Assembly (NCBI GenBank): GCA_017506865.1
Contig: JAFCMP010000075.1
Location: 62,001 to 126,000, forward strand
Origin: Tribonema minus
Lineage: Eukaryota > Sar > Xanthophyceae > Tribonematales > Tribonemataceae
DNA: 64,000 nt
Direction of reading: 5' to 3'
In this document: one piece after another, positions 1 to 14,137 of the stretch
How the letters are laid out: every line of letters begins with the position of its first letter
Numbering within the stretch: the stretch's first letter is position 1
Translations under genes and position numbers: made by a program
Notes under the pieces: generated by a model
What the model saw: the letters and a program-made list of their open reading frames with translations, nothing else
Databases searched by the model: none
What the model was told of the DNA's origin: nothing

Positions 1-3000
1 GTTCCTTGCTCTAGGCATGGCAGCAAGGCTCCATAAATCATTTGCCAGGCACACGCGAAATGGCATGCAACTTTTTGTCCACTTCGTCACTGACGCGTTC
101 ACATGCAGAGTGGTTGCGCGACGAGCAGTATGTGTAGACTGGAGAGCTCCAATTCACGCTAACAGCAGTGTCTTTCGCAAAATTGTAAACAGAGCGTGCA
201 GTGCATCGCTTCATGTACTTTCGGACAAAGGCTTGCTTCATGGCAGCTGTGTTGCACTGCAATGAAGTCATCCAATGAACACAAGGTCACTGCGCCGAGC
301 TGTGATTGAACATCAGCATCATGCAAAGAGATATGTACTTGTCTCCTACCACAGGTGATATGCATGAGATGCACGAAATGGACAGGACAGGAACCGCCCA
401 AAACGCAACTACTCAGAGTACATCTGTTACCAACCAAACGTCAACCGCTCATACATCACACAGTGAATGCGCTCAAATGCGACCTTCATCTCATACCTCG
501 TAGCAAGTGGAATACTCACAGCGGGTTCAGGTTTGTGGTCGCCACGTGCAGGAGTCAGGGCGTACATACCGCCACCTGCCTCAATGAGAACATGACAAGA
601 GCAGGCTATTGGGTGTGTAGCGGCAGCAGCGCATGCGCATAGTGGTGACAATACCAGCTCTGCTTTCCGGCCTTGCAACAATAATGAGAGTGAGTTTCTG
701 AGTGAGTGAACACACATGCTATGACACTTGCTACTTGGGTGTTACTGCAGTGCGCCTGGATAAAACATTTATAAAGACATGTGCATTGAAAGAAAATGTG
801 GCAGTCCTGATTAGTCAAACTCAGACTGGTGATTGGTCCGGTAAGACATGCCCAGAGACTCCCTGCTATGATCTGCGCCCCATTCCAATGGAGAACCTCC
901 ACAGCAGCAAGGAACTGCATGCTGAGAGGGGACATGTTGCGCACTCCCAAATACAATGCATTTGAAAGCTGATGATTATAGTGTTCCATGGTATTACATT
1001 AATGCGGTCATCTGCAATCAGCTCCCATCAGTGAAATCAAAGGCAACACACTATAGTACTGAGTATACCGCTGTGAAGTCATGGGGAATGCAGTACAGAA
1101 CTGAGTATACCGCTCACGCTCCACTTATGATAGCGCAATACCCACACATACAATGCGCAGTTCAGCAACAGCCCAGAAAATCCCTTGCCGGGCAAGCAGC
1201 AGCTTTAACATGGCTTCAACAGGCTGCAGCACTGCTCATTTGTATTGTCTACTCATGCTTGCTTGAACCTTGCATGAGCCACTGACATCATTGGACACCC
1301 AGAACTACTGTGAAGCAAGAACATGGCGTACCTGTGCCAATGCTCCGTTAAAGGCCTCAAGGCTTGACCTGGATGCTGTGGGCTGTTCCAAAGCAAGCAA
1401 CATGCACAAATGGTATTGTGAGCGCGTTGCTATCGAACACGGATTATATGAGGGCATAAACATGTAGCAACCTCATAATGTCCCGATGAGAGAAAGCCAA
1501 GAAGGCATATCGCGTAAACTGCTGGTAATTGCGCGCATTTCTGCCGACAGGATCTGTGGTCTATTGCTCGAGCGACTGTGCATGAACAAGCTGATAAACA
1601 CGATTTCAACACAGCCATGCTATGCTGCCAACAATCGGCATATCAACTCAGAAGAGGACACGTTAGTCTAAGCTGTACCTGTCGGTCTCAAAGAGCTGTT
1701 GATACCTGCCATCACCACACATCCCTAGATGGCTTGATTGTCACATATATGACGTATTTATGGTGAATATTGGCACAAGACATTCCGCGCTGCCCATGAT
1801 AAGCAGAGCGGCCAAGACCGGCCAGGGCTTAATCACACCCATTTTCCTCTAGCCGCAATGTAGATCCCGCTACCCTATATGGTCATCAGGCGCGAGATGG
1901 AAGTAAGAGCGGCAAACTGCATTCACTCAGTATGCTGAGCGGATGCGACGACACCTGACCCTAACCCTAAATCAGACCTTGCTTTACCACGCACCGCAGA
2001 AGGTGCGATTGGAAGGCAGAGAGCCACAATGACTTGTCGCTTCAGTAAGAGGGCCAAGAGCTACAAGAGGCTGATGGCAAGCAACCAACGGCCATTAGCA
2101 CGGTGCTCAGAACTCTTTTGCACAATTGAAGTAATGGGCATACCTTCGGACAGCTGCGTCGCATCCTGTGTATCATTGCCGCTGTCAATTAGCGAGCCCG
2201 CCAGACCTGGAATTCAGCAAATCACGCCGCGATGCAAAGGCACTCCAGTGCAGCAGGTCAGCACACTCCTACATGTGCACGCTGTTGCCGCCAAGAGTGT
2301 CTTGACAGATAGTGTTAATCGTACTGAGCAGTTGACCAGACATTGTCCTGATTTTTAGCTTGCTTGTGAGCTGTCACCCATGCTCTGCCGACCTATATGG
2401 AACACAAATTGCCGAACAAACTGTTGGTTGCAATGTGCGCAGCCATGCAGGAGCAGCGTGCTGACAACCAAGCTATGACCGAGATGAGACACGGCATAGC
2501 ATACATGGAAAAGCACGTTACCAGTGTGCAGGGCTGCATGGCCTGTGAGGAGACATACGTCAACGCACAGACCATTGGCTTCTCTGGCTGTGTTTCAGTA
2601 CTCGTTCTTGCATGGCCAACAGCGCGGCGCCAGAGCAAGCTATCATCACAGCGGTACAGGCGAGTGATGCGCAAAAGCGGCTGGTGAGATTGATTGGCCC
2701 AAACACCTTTATGCAAGGCAAATGGCTTTCTAAGCGCAGCTGTTCTCCGAGATGCGATGGTCCTATCAGCACACAGTCCCCAACAGCAACACGCTAGTGT
2801 TGAAGCCACATCACGATAAGATAGCATTGTTGGCTAGCTGCACAAAGCTCAAAACACATCTGCACACCTGATCATAAAGGTGTCGACATGACACCACACA
2901 GCAGCGAGGTAAGACACACAAGTTCTCACCTCGCTGCTGGTAGCCACGTGCGTCCTTGTGAGATGCAATGATGGCCACTAGGTGGCACCCCACAGATGTC

Positions 3001-4503
3001 TTTCACTCGGCTTGAAGTCTGAGGGCATGCACGAGCAAGAGAAAGCAATAATCAGTAACAGTACGTGACAAATTCATACATGCCACAGACAGGCTCGTGG
3101 GCCAGGCCTCATGTAGCAGCAGTGTGTGATTCAGATTGCAGTTAAAAAAAGCCATCACAAGTTTGTTCAGGGGTTTGTTGTTGTTGAGTTGTTTCCTCAT
3201 TATCACCCGCTGTATTGTGCTACAAGCATGTCGCCTTCGCGGCTGCCGCTGTGTCCTGTGCATGAATAGCATAGACTACTACTAGGGCATGTGGATATAT
3301 TTCTCACCGCAGTGCTGGGCGCCAGCATTTGTGTCGCTTGTCGAAAGCTGGATCAAGGCTGCATCGCCTGACTCAAAAGGCCCTGCATAGCATGGAAGAG
3401 CGAAGTGTCAATCAGTGGAGCTTTGTCTTCGCTGTGTCTTGTTGCTGCAAAGCGCAGCGCATGCACGACAGAACAACTGCCATGCCTGCCATCAGGCATG
3501 ATCGCGTGCAAGTGCGCTTTCATAGGCTTGCTAAGCTGCAACTGCAGGGCATGGGTTGCAAGGCAGCAGCCAAGCCCTCTGACTCGTGCTGCCGCAACAA
3601 CTAGCGGAGGTCAATGAGGTCATGCCTCATGCCCACGCTCAATTCAGGAGCAGGTGGATTTGAGTGGATATTCCTGTCAACATCGCCTACGAGAAGCAAG
3701 CACTCACATTGAGTGCGCCGGAGCGCTGTTGCTGCCGGCGATCACATGAGCTCCCTTTTCGATGCGTCGCCCCGCGTGTAAGTGTGATCTCGAACCGCAC
3801 AATGACAATGAACTCGTCGAGGGAACTCGTGCGCACGAGTGTCTGAGTCAAGTTTGCGACTCAGTTGTGCGTGACGATCAGTTGTCAGGTGTTATATCTC
3901 GAGTGTGTACAGATACCACAATAGTTGGAAGCGTGCACCTGCAGGCTGTTGCCCTGTCGTGTTAGAACAGGTCACGACTGACAAAGTTCAGAATTATCAT
4001 CAACATCAAAGAAGGCTGCAAACAGGCCACCAGTGTCTGTACAGTTGCCATCGTATGTTTCGCTGTCCAGCAGCTGGATCACGCCATGGCTTGTTTGTAC
4101 AATGGACTTAGTGCTGGAGTAAGCCAAGGCTTTGCTTCCACGGACTCACTGCATCAGTCCTAACTTGAAGTTCACATTTGCTTGCATGCTATGGTGTCAG
4201 TCCCATTAAGAGACGTTTCTGCTTGCCATACAGCCTCGAGATCAGCTGATCAAGATCAGCTGAAACCCAGAGCTGATTGCTGAGAATGGTGTTAGGGGGC
4301 CACAAAAGCAAAAAGCCCACAAGTGGTGGAGAGCATGGCGGGATGGCCATGAGCAAAAGCAGCAAGGCAAACGCGGAAGAAGTGCCAGGAGGATTCCCAT
4401 CTTATGCTTTTGTGATTTGATATCATTGACACCAGCAATGCACGTTGTGTACGGCGATGCCTGTGCGTATGATGACTGATGTGGCCTCTTGAGCGCAATT
4501 CTG
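1..4503. other. No recognisable gene
   Basis: I see no convincing exon chain here. The open frames are short, have no family resemblance and are rich in Cys, His and Met, as expected from random reading of this TG/CA-rich non-coding DNA. A TTAGGG-type motif lies near 1958-1972 and a small hairpin at 2899-2939. The right end probably includes the 3' untranslated region of the DRG1 gene. Confidence 0.5.
2899..2939. repeat. Short perfect hairpin, 12-bp stem
   Basis: CAGCAGCGAGGT at 2899-2910 is the exact reverse complement of 2928-2939, with a 17-base loop. It lies in a gene-free stretch. No function can be assigned. Confidence 0.6.
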
Positions 4504-7500
4504 TCACAAACTAGATCCCTTCACCACCTGCAACGCAACAACAGCCGATGCAGGCACAACGTCCACATATAGTCAGTATCAACCACTTGGCGTCGTTTCG
4601 TGAAATTTGCCAGGCGTTCAAGCCAAGGGCTCAAAGCAGCAGCAGCACGACTTTGGGTGTAGGTTTACGGTTAACAACCATCCTGAATCACTAGTGTATT
4701 GCATGCAGCTCAGGGCGGTGAACGCATGTACTTTTCTGTAGCGGCAGGCTACCCGAGCGTGTGGGTAACACATGAACCAAACAATATTCCGGTTCATCAA
4801 GCCTTCACAAAGGCTCTCACAGCGGCGCACAACGCCAACAGTCATGCATGCAGCACCCAGACACCACGAGGAACCTGACGTCAAGGCCATGTCAATGTAG
4901 TTGCCAGCAATCCTGTGAACTCTGTGAAAGCATGACACCTCAAATTTGTTCGCACATACCAAGCCAAGCACCAACGTGACACATGTGCAGAGCATCTACT
5001 CCCCAGAACGGTGCCATGCATAGCACCACTGATATACAATTGCGTTTGCGCAAGCACTCTTTTGGTGTATGCGTACAGTACCTGCACAACGTCTTCATCA
5101 GAGAGGGTGTGATCCTTGCCGCACTTTTGTGGCTGGTGCTTTACGGAGGTGCCCCACACCCACGCATACTTGAACTGCAATGGGTGACGAGGCAGAGCAA
5201 GCGTGGCATGCAAGTGGTGCATGAGAGTACTGGTCGGCATGGTCACAGCTGTTGGCAGGTTGTTTGAACAGCAGGTGCAAACGAAGCTGTGTGCAGCCGG
5301 TCTGCAGCCCTGTGTCAGCTGAGAACATGAAAGCCAGCATGTGCTTGCATTGCTGACTAATCATGACAAGCTTCAACTCAAAGTACCAGTGCAGTGCACA
5401 CATCAGTGTCAGCAACACTAGGCCACAGATCCTGATACAAGAATGCTGATGCATATGATGCATAATGACATGCATGTGGTGCGCGTGCCCTTGCTTTTGT
5501 AAAGTGCAAGCCTCGTCACTCGATCTGCTGATGTTCAGTACAGCATGGCAGTGTTGATTTTCATTTTTCATGCTGTATGTAAAATCAACAGGCTTACCCC
5601 CTTCTCCATGATAGCACGGTGGATACGGTTGCAAAACTGCTCGACGGTTGGTGAAGTGTCGTGCAGGATAACAGGTTCATTGTAGTCTGGGATCTGCCCT
5701 TTCGGCTTGGTGTAGATCCTACGACAGCACGAGAGGCAAACACAATCAGCAGCAGTCGCCCCCAAATGCACGCACAACAAGTACCTAGCTTCTGAATTTG
5801 GCAGGATTGACCGAAGGCTCAGGGAAGATTATGACGCAAGCACGCGGTGCGCAATCAATCAATCACAGCAGTAACAGCGTGCTCGAAGCGGTGGCACGAC
5901 ATTGTGACACACACCATGAAGATGAGGATTGCACTAAAACTGTACAAGTGTCAGGGTGCTGCTGAAATCTTTCGCCATGTTCACGGCGCATTTGTGAGAA
6001 TCCATGCCTTGAGCAGAGAGTCGGTAGCAAATGCACCCAACAAGACCAGGCCCATTCCGAGTGTGGTGATGCACATGATGGTCAAAATCCTGCAAGACAG
6101 CAAGTGTCACGGTGCAACATACATACCTGATCATGTTGCAGTACTCCCAGATCTGCCACGCAGACGTGAAGAGGTTTGGCAGACAGAGCATCACATGAGC
6201 GGATCTGGATGATCATGATGAAGAAAGCAAAGGGCATCGGCACTGACACCTGCTCACGTAATCGAAAGCATCACGCACTTGGCACATTACTGTCACAGCC
6301 AATCACGGAGAAGCAGGCCGTCAACATATCCATCATACCCACAGTCACATGGGTGCCACAGTGGCATGACATGCACACATTCAGCAACTGCCAACTGCAA
6401 CTTTGACAACGATATATTACGCCGCATTTGTGACCGTGAGCACTGTTGAGCACACATTTCAAGCAGTGCTGCGCGTTCTATATCAATGATGCACGCCCAT
6501 ATCGCCTGAACTACCACAAACAGAATCCCAACAGGGACATGTCACACTGCGACAGCATCATCTCAAGATGTTCCCTGCTATAGTAGGCTACCCACCTTCT
6601 CCATGAGCTCGTCAAGGTTCCAGCGGTGGTGAGCGCTGACGACGACGTGGTGCGGTATCTGGCAGATTATGTCCAGCTCTTCTATGGTGAGCTGCAAACA
6701 GCAACAGGCCAGCAGTGATGATCAAGTCAGGGGGGAACATGACGGCTTTGTGAAGTTGAGCAGCACCGGTTTCATGGCATTGCGAGCCTTTGTGTATAGT
6801 GTGATGAACGTGCTCTGCGTGTAGCCATCAGGCACCAAGGTTACATGGCCAACGGCTGTGGGCTCCTGAAACTGATTGCTGGCAGGCTAGTTGGCAAAAC
6901 AAGCACACCGTACAAGTTTGGCCTGCCCTTCAAGACAAACTAGATGGCAGCGCTGCATATACTTCAAGTGAACCTTCACTGGAATTCAACAAACTTCAGA
7001 CTAAAGATGCATGCACTAACATGCAAGCAATCGCATACCTGCGACAGGTGTCGTGACAACGCTCACGACCATGCACACCAATCCCGCGCAAAGCCCACGA
7101 AAAAACACAGCAGATGCTGTGCCGCATGAGTGCGCACGCTAATGCTGAGCGATGCCACTTTCATACCATACATACCTGGTCAATCTTGTTCATGACGTAC
7201 AGGGCCGGCATGTACTTGCGGTTGCCCTCCACGACATCGATGAACTGGTCCACCGTGATGTCTGAGCGCAGTACGACGTCTGCGCTGTGGACCTTGTACT
7301 CACGGAGGATCTGCACGCACGTCTCTTGAGTCAGGTGTGACTGCCGCAGAGGCAAGGCGGGGAGGCAACAGTTGGAGAGAAAGCAAGGCAGCAGCACAGA
7401 TGCCAAGTCATCAGTGGTACACTACGCAATATGCATACAGCCACACTCTCAGCAGCTGTTGACATGGCCCGCAGCGGCATCAGGCCATGCACTCATATAG

Positions 7501-10464
7501 TGGGCAGTTTGCACTCGTTTAAACATGAAGGCGCGTGCAGCTTTGAGGCCGGGGGTGAATGACGATCATCAAGATGCTATCAGACATGATTGCTGTCAAT
7601 GCCCACCTCCAGAGAGCAACGTGTGGTGCACTCCCCTATGACAGCTGATACACTTCCATACCTGATCTACAGTAGAGACGCTTATACTGTATGATATACA
7701 GCATCTTCATCTGCGTCATGTTGATGCTTGCCTGGTAAAGCGTGCCGCGCCCTCAGCTTGACACTTCAAAGTTTAACATTTGGTGCAGGTGAGGTGAAGT
7801 TATTGAACACCATGAGTTCACGCAACGCGCAACCGCTTGCCTGCAAAAAAAGCAGCATCAATCTGTACTTGACACTCTAAGAAACTTGTGTGTTTCCACT
7901 TGCGCCTGCACAAGGTCCAACAATAAAATGATGCAATCATCCAGCCGGCAACTTGAAGGTAATCATTGGAGACAGCTTGCACACGCATTCTGCAACGCAC
8001 GCTTTCAAACATAATCCGCTTCAGGGCACCCACTTGAGGCACAATCTCCTGGTAGTTAAGGCCCCCCTTCTCCTTCTTTCTGAAGGTGATGTCCGGTGGC
8101 TCCTGGTTGAGGCGGATGCCAAACCCATCTAGCTCGCGCTCAATCAGCTTCTTGTGCTGCATGCTCTTCATGGCGTCGAGGCAGATGAGCAGCATGTTGC
8201 ACGTGCGCGCCGTGGATATGACCTGACGACCCCTACCCTTGCCGTCTGCGCAGGAGCATTGCAAAGAGTACAAAGACGCGTGGTAAGACAATGCACTGAT
8301 GCCTGTGTGCATTGCTGCGGTTTTGTGCCATGTGAGACCAAGGGGCAGGTGCAGGTCGACATAAGCTGCTCGTGAGCAAGCAGCATTGCTCAGTGGCAGG
8401 TTCAGGCATTGCAACATATGACATGAATGACATGTAGAAGCATGGAGCTTCATGCGTAGCGTGGCACATGCTTTTCTTGATGGCATACGGTTGCACCAGA
8501 TGTCTGTTTGCTGGTTACTGTATGGAACAAGTACTGTACCTCGTAGTCCCGCATACAAGTCTTCGCTTAGCGTGCAAGCCTGCGGACCCAGTCTTCGATT
8601 CTCGATGTGTGATGACCATCCATCAGTTGCAACAAGGCCACTGTTACAGTGTGGGTCAACGAACGCATGTGAATTGGTGTCCGCTTCTGTCGTCGGATGG
8701 CGTTCACAACAGCAGCTGCCACTGCTGCTGCCAGTTGTTCTCACCCACAAATAGCTGTGAATTATATAGTGCACCATCTTTGCGGTGACGCTGCGTACCA
8801 ATTCACCTTTTCCAACAGACGTGGTCGAATCTGATTGCAGTACAACCATTGCATTGAGCCTACAGAAAGGGTTGCGTGACGTTTTTCCCAAGTAGAAACT
8901 TGCAGATGGTGGAGGGTAGGATTGATCTTTCAACATGAGGTCACATAAGCAAACGGTGTACTGCTACTGTACTGCACTGCTGCGCACAAAAGCGGACTCA
9001 CCTTTGGCTCCCTCAATGATACCCGGCAGATCCACCATCTGTATCTTGGCCCCCCGGTAGGTCATGGTGCCTGGCACAGCTGTGAGTGTTGTGAACTCAT
9101 AGGCGGCAGCGAGTGACTCTGTGCCTGTCAGCGCCGTCAGCAAGGTACTCTTGCCCACCGATGGGAACCCCACAAACCCAATGCGTGTGTCACCGGTCTT
9201 TGAGACATCAAACCCGCGGCCGCCGCCGCCACCTCCGCCGCCGCCAGTGCCTCCTTCCAAGAGCTCTCTAATGCAGAAGCGGAGGCATTGTTGATAGGTG
9301 TTTAGTTATAACGATGTTGTGCATGTTGTATATGTCATCGTGACAGCACTGGAATATACGACCTTCCATGGCGAGACTACGTGTGACGTGCAATGGCATG
9401 AGTCTTGGTGGGGTTAGGGTTAACATTCACGCTGCTCATGCGCAGCTGGCGAAGCTACTGTACAGCCGCTGCTGCTGCCGCCGCTGTTGATGAGATCCAA
9501 CAGGTCCAGGTCTCTCAAGAAAATTGTCTGTTTGGGCAGACTGTGTTTCTTGTCAGCATTGCCATGTATGCTGCTAGAGAGCAATGGCCACACGCGAATC
9601 GTCCATGAGCTGTATGCTTTGCAATGCACCCAGAACCAACTTGCTATGAGGCATGCATAATTGACCAATCATATGCCCATCGCTTGCCCGGCAGACAACA
9701 GCAAGCTCATCCACGGCCGCATGGAATTGAGTGCAGACGACCCATTCTGAGTACATGCCACATACAGTCACGCAGCACAGACCAATCAAGAGCCGCATGG
9801 AAGAGCTTTGATCAGCGCAATTCCACAGCACGACCTCATCAAGCATGGTGCAGTAAGCCCCATGTCCCATGTAATGCACAATGGTGCATGTGGAGTAATG
9901 CTTTGCAGTGCAAAGAAAAGCCATCAAGCCTGTGAAATGAAGATCACAAAATGTACAATTCAATTGCGCGCTGCTGGTGATCCAGATGCCTTCGAATGAA
10001 CCTCCATGCAGGCAAATGTGTAAAACGAGCAATGCAGCAGGTTCATGTGCTCACCGTTTGAGTTTTGCCAATTTGGCCTTCACCAGCCCCAGGTGGCCTT
10101 CCGTTTGCTTGTTTTTCTGAGTCCTGGCATACTCCGCTTCCAGCTCCTTGATCTGCCAGCAAGTAAAATGTGCCACGAAGCTTTGAGGGGACAGGTGCAT
10201 GACAACTCACTGTTGCAACGATTACAGCATTGCAGCCCGCCACATGCCTGCAAAGCCGCCATTCTGTCTTGTCATTGCCGTGCTCCGGCAGCTGGATTTC
10301 ACGATGCAGCTGCACAGACTGGCAACGTCAATCATAAGCTACTGCACTTATTGAAGAATTAGCAAACAGCAACTACTATGGCATACAGCAGCAGGGGCAC
10401 AAAACATGAGTTTGCCGTGATCGAGACTGATGCAACCTACCTTCGCTTTGATCGCCTCGCTCAT
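4504..10464 (-). CDS. DRG1: Developmentally regulated GTP-binding protein 1 (DRG1), 10 exons
   Basis: Cytosolic Obg/DRG-family GTPase; in eukaryotes DRG1 works with DFRP1 on ribosomes. Exons in order: 10441-10464, 10055-10152, 9002-9267, 8034-8245, 7176-7340, 6596-6691, 6127-6152, 5598-5718, 5082-5174, 4504-4527. The phases join without error to 1125 nt, 374 residues; animal DRG1 is about 367. Visible features: an N-terminal helix (residues 1-41, with ARTQKNK), a glycine run before RGFDV (49-57), the P-loop GFPSVGKST (74-82), [10 protein letters not shown], a GKGRGRQVI segment, NKID, and a C-terminal TGS domain ([11 protein letters not shown] to DEDVVQV). It matches DRG1 better than DRG2: SADVVLRSD and [16 protein letters not shown] follow DRG1. 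The start in exon 1 is supported by the phase-matched splice into the conserved helix. The last 8-codon exon is the least certain part. Confidence 0.94.
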
Positions 10465-10879
10465 GACGCGTCCGGTATAGTAGGTGTAGGTTTAGAAGTG
10501 AAGAGTGCAACGTTTGATCCTCCGAGCCTGTGTAGCCGACCATGCATAGCAGCACAGGCACCCAAGAAAACAAAGGAAAGTGAACTTGGGTTAATGGCTT
10601 GAACTTTGTACGCACATTTACGCATGAGCCTTCGGCACCAGTAACAAGGCGAGGCGAAGACCATAATGTTGCGCGCGCACCTGCTCTCTCTCCTACAAGC
10701 CAGCTCTCTCCTGCTGTCCTCACTCCTGGGAGGGTAGATTGTAGGTTAGGAGATGGGTAGGTATACTGGTTTGCTTTGCCGCCTTTTTCATTCGTTTGAA
10801 GTTCGCTCCATTCGCCGATTCCAGGCTCATCCTGCGACAAGATAGCAGATATAGTATCGCATTGATCTCCTTCATCCCC
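10465..10879. promoter_or_regulatory. Shared upstream region of DRG1 and SAE1
   Basis: The two start codons point away from each other across 415 bp, so both promoters must lie here or overlap the transcribed leaders. I see no clear TATA box. The assignment rests on gene orientation only. Confidence 0.5.
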
Positions 10880-13559
10880 ATGGCCGCCGCAGATCCTTCG
10901 TCCGACGCCTTGAATGACCAGGAATCCGAACTATACGACCGCCAGATCCGGCTATGGGGAGTGCAGGCCCAGAAGCGCATGAGCAGCAGCAAGGTGCTGT
11001 ACGCTGGATTCACTGGCGTCTGCGCGGAGGCAGCTAAAAATCTGGTGCTGGCCGGCATACACGCGACCATTCAGGTTTGTACCTGTCAGGAGTCTCATGG
11101 ATCCTGTTGGATCCTGTTGAATCGCCTATGCTGGCACGGTACAGCTGCCATGCTCGTGTGCTCATCGAGTTGGCCATTAGTTTGTGGCAGCTGGCTGCAC
11201 CTGAGTCCTGCGTAGACCTTGACAACAGATACACTGTCGTGGAGCCACGCGCCTCGTTTTTTTCCAGGTCAGGACAAGTGATTGATTGTGCCTGCTGGCA
11301 CTTTCTGCTCGGCTCGTCTGTAGGACCACCGCGCAGCAACATATGCAGATCTGGGCACCAACTTCTTCCTCACCGCAGAAGATGTGGGCAAGAACCGCGC
11401 CGCCAGCTGCCAGGCGCGATTGCAGCAGCTGAACAACCTTGCCAAGGTGGACGCAGAGGAGCGGAGCTTGGAGGAGCTCGAGGACGCGTACTTCAAACAG
11501 TTCACGTGCATCTGTCTCAGCGGCGCTCCGCTGCACCAGCAGAAGCGCATAGATGGCATCTGCAGGAGCGCTGGAGTGTTTCTCTATGTGGTTGAGAGCT
11601 TTGGTGAGTGCATTAAGAATGCAGTGTGCGCCAATATTGTGCCATCGAACGCTTGTAACAGTTACTAGCACGGCAGTTTTACAACAGGTGCTGAATCCTT
11701 TTTTAAAAGATTGCTGGTACCATTTTGTTGGGACTGTGATGATGTTCACTTCATGCTTGTTGAATCGCTGCTCGCACACTTTATGGAGCAGCGTGCTCCT
11801 CTGAGCCTTGACAAGCTATTTGGCTACATCGCAGTGATAAGTAGCGGGACTGTGAAGAACACCAAAATCTGCCACCAAGGTACCATGGAATAGTGCGCAT
11901 GCTCACGTCTCTACGCGTTGAAGCGACAACCTGATTGTCAATGCACTGCTGGCCTTGATTTGCTGCAGGTGCTGACTGCCTTGCCTTCACATCAGCTGTG
12001 GCTACGGGCTGAACGAATGAGCATGCGCCCTACAACGAACGCATGCTTTTTCTGCTGTGCAATCTGCAGGGTTTTACGGTTACCTCATGCTGGACCTGGG
12101 ACAGGGGTTTTCATACAGGAAGGAACTAGGCGAGAACAAGGGGCTCAGTGACCCCATACCTGTAGCATTCCCTTCAATTGAAGAGGCAGTGGGTGCACCA
12201 TGGTCGACTCTAAAAAACAGGTGAGCTGTCCATCTCTCAACAAATCTGTGCGCACCGTTCATTTGCCTGTGCCTTGAGGTTTACTGAGGCAACATTTTGG
12301 GGGCAAGCTCCAGCTTTCCTGCAGCTCTGTTTATTGAGCAGATGCTACTTCAAGTGAGTCCATCTGCACAGGCCTCAGGCATGTGAGATCCGACATGAGC
12401 CTCTTGCCCCTTTAGGATGATGCTAGCACTGAGGGGCGAAAAGCAGCAAGAACAGCCTATATGCGGCTTTTTGTGCTTTTAGGTCCGAGCATAGCATGTG
12501 CCTTGGTGATACAACTGCAGGAGTTCAGCACTGACAGTGCCTTCGCCTGCACCAGCACTCACAGCGCCATTGCCCGCAACATCTTAAACCTGCTGTGTGC
12601 GCAGATGGGGACCTGTGAGCAAAGTGTATGCACTGGCGCAGCTGATGCTCGAATTTGAGGAGAAGCATGGGCGCAGGCCTGGTGCAAGCGACGGTGACAC
12701 CATGACATCAGTGGCGCAGCAGTGCCTCAAGCGCAACGGCCTGCCCACTGATTTCATAGCAAGCGATGAAACTGCCGTGCTATGTGCTCAGGTAAGAGCT
12801 GCTATCGCTTCTCTTGGATGCCACCGCTAGTTGCTGTGACGTCAGCTTGGTTATGCCGGCAGTCCAATCATAAGCCAATGATAAGTCAATGATGACCACT
12901 TGTCGGTCCTGCATCACCGCAGTTGGCGTGGGCGATGCATCTAAGGTGTGCACAACTTGTATTTTTGTGCATCAACAGTATGTAGATGTGGACACGGTCA
13001 TCACCACAGTGGACGCCTAGCAGATCAGATCAAGTGCACTGCAATGCCTGCGCCCTTTATCTCTCGCACTTGCTTAGCAGTCTGCGCATTCAGCAAAGTT
13101 AGATGTTGCCGTTGAACATTGGCACAATTAGCACGCCCTTGCTTCATGTTGGCACTGCCATGTGTACGCCCACACAAAATAGACTGGTTGCCACTGTTCA
13201 TCCAATCAGCGGAAACTTGCCACCTGTGACATCTGTGTACTTGCGTATACCTGCTGGTTCCGTCATGCATATGTGTCTGCCTTTCTGTATAACACAAAAG
13301 CCATTCATGTTATCACTGCAGGTTGCCGCTATCGAAAGTCCGCCATTACGATTGTCTGTGAGCCTGATTTCACTACTGTAATGCTGACATGCAGGCACAA
13401 GTGGAAATCAACCCGGTCTGTGCAGTGCTGGGCGGCATCCTGGGTCAGGAGGTCATCAAGGCATTGAGTCAAAAGGGAACGCCTGCGCACAACGTCTTCT
13501 TGTTTGATGGCACAACGTCAGAAGGGAAGGTCATGCTCACGCCGCCAGCGGCGAAATGA
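10880..13559 (+). CDS. SAE1: SUMO-activating enzyme E1 subunit 1 (SAE1/AOS1), 6 exons
   Basis: Small subunit of the heterodimeric SUMO E1, which with SAE2/UBA2 adenylates SUMO. Exons: 10880-11074, 11324-11603, 12070-12220, 12605-12791, 12979-13008, 13395-13559. Phases join to 1008 nt, 335 residues; human SAE1 is 346. Recognisable blocks are YDRQIRLWGVQAQKRM near the N-terminus, AAKNLVLAG, a DHRAATYADLGTNFF block aligning with the LDHEQVTPEDPGAQF region of human SAE1, VVESFGFYGY, FEEKHGRRPG, and the C-terminal PVCAVLGGILGQEVIKALS followed by NVFLFDG. These separate it from the NEDD8 E1 subunit and from UBA1. The catalytic cysteine belongs to the partner subunit, so its absence is normal. The 30-nt fifth exon has a weak donor (ACA then GTGGAC) and is the least secure; without it the phase still holds but ten residues are lost. 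Confidence 0.92.
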
Positions 13560-14137
13560 CAGATGGAGCGTCACATGCATGGTGTGATTTGCACCTTGCC
13601 AGCGAATGAATACATAGTTGCCACCACTTCGCTGGGTCCTTCTTTGGACTGCTGGTGGATTGCGCCAGGACAGATGTGTTGGTGGTGAACACTGTTTCCA
13701 TATGCCTGTCAATGCGGTCAAATGCATGCATTCAGGCATGTCAAGTACCAATCAACGCCCACAATGCCCATAGTTATGCGGCAAGCATCACCTGACACTG
13801 GCCATTATTCCTTGGACTGAGGCCACTGTTGAGCTTTCTGCTGTATAGCGCGCTGTGTGCCTATTTATAAGCTGGCAAGCACACTGTCATAGTGCCCACA
13901 ACGCCCCACCACTACCGTACTGCACTATAGTCTTGTCCTTCAGCTACTGCTGCTCAACCTGCCATTGCAACGTTTGTGCCAGTCAAAATGTCGTGACGAG
14001 CATTTAGTCGAGACCATGTACATTGTGCGACCTTTTAATTGTGTGGCACACAATGTATGTTGTATGGCACAGCATGAGCATGAGGTACCGTAGGTTATCA
14101 CTCACGGAAGTTCAAGTTGTAATTTGAAGTTTGCGTG
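13560..14137. other. Intergenic region between SAE1 and the next plus-strand gene
   Basis: Holds the SAE1 3' end and the promoter of the following gene. A TGTAA, the usual chlorophyte polyadenylation signal, occurs near 14118, just before the next start; whether it serves SAE1 is uncertain. No gene is seen. Confidence 0.45.

Noticed and set aside
1-4503. Several 60-145 codon frames
   Set aside because: Overlap on both strands with Cys/His-rich random-looking text and no conserved motif.
7818-8936. 372-codon minus-strand open frame
   Set aside because: Only 8034-8245 is a real DRG1 exon; the rest is intron read-through with no DRG1 similarity.
11191-11267. Possible extra SAE1 exon (VDLDNRYTVVEP)
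   Set aside because: In frame, but exon 1 joins directly to 11324 and aligns gap-free with SAE1; adding this would insert unrelated residues.
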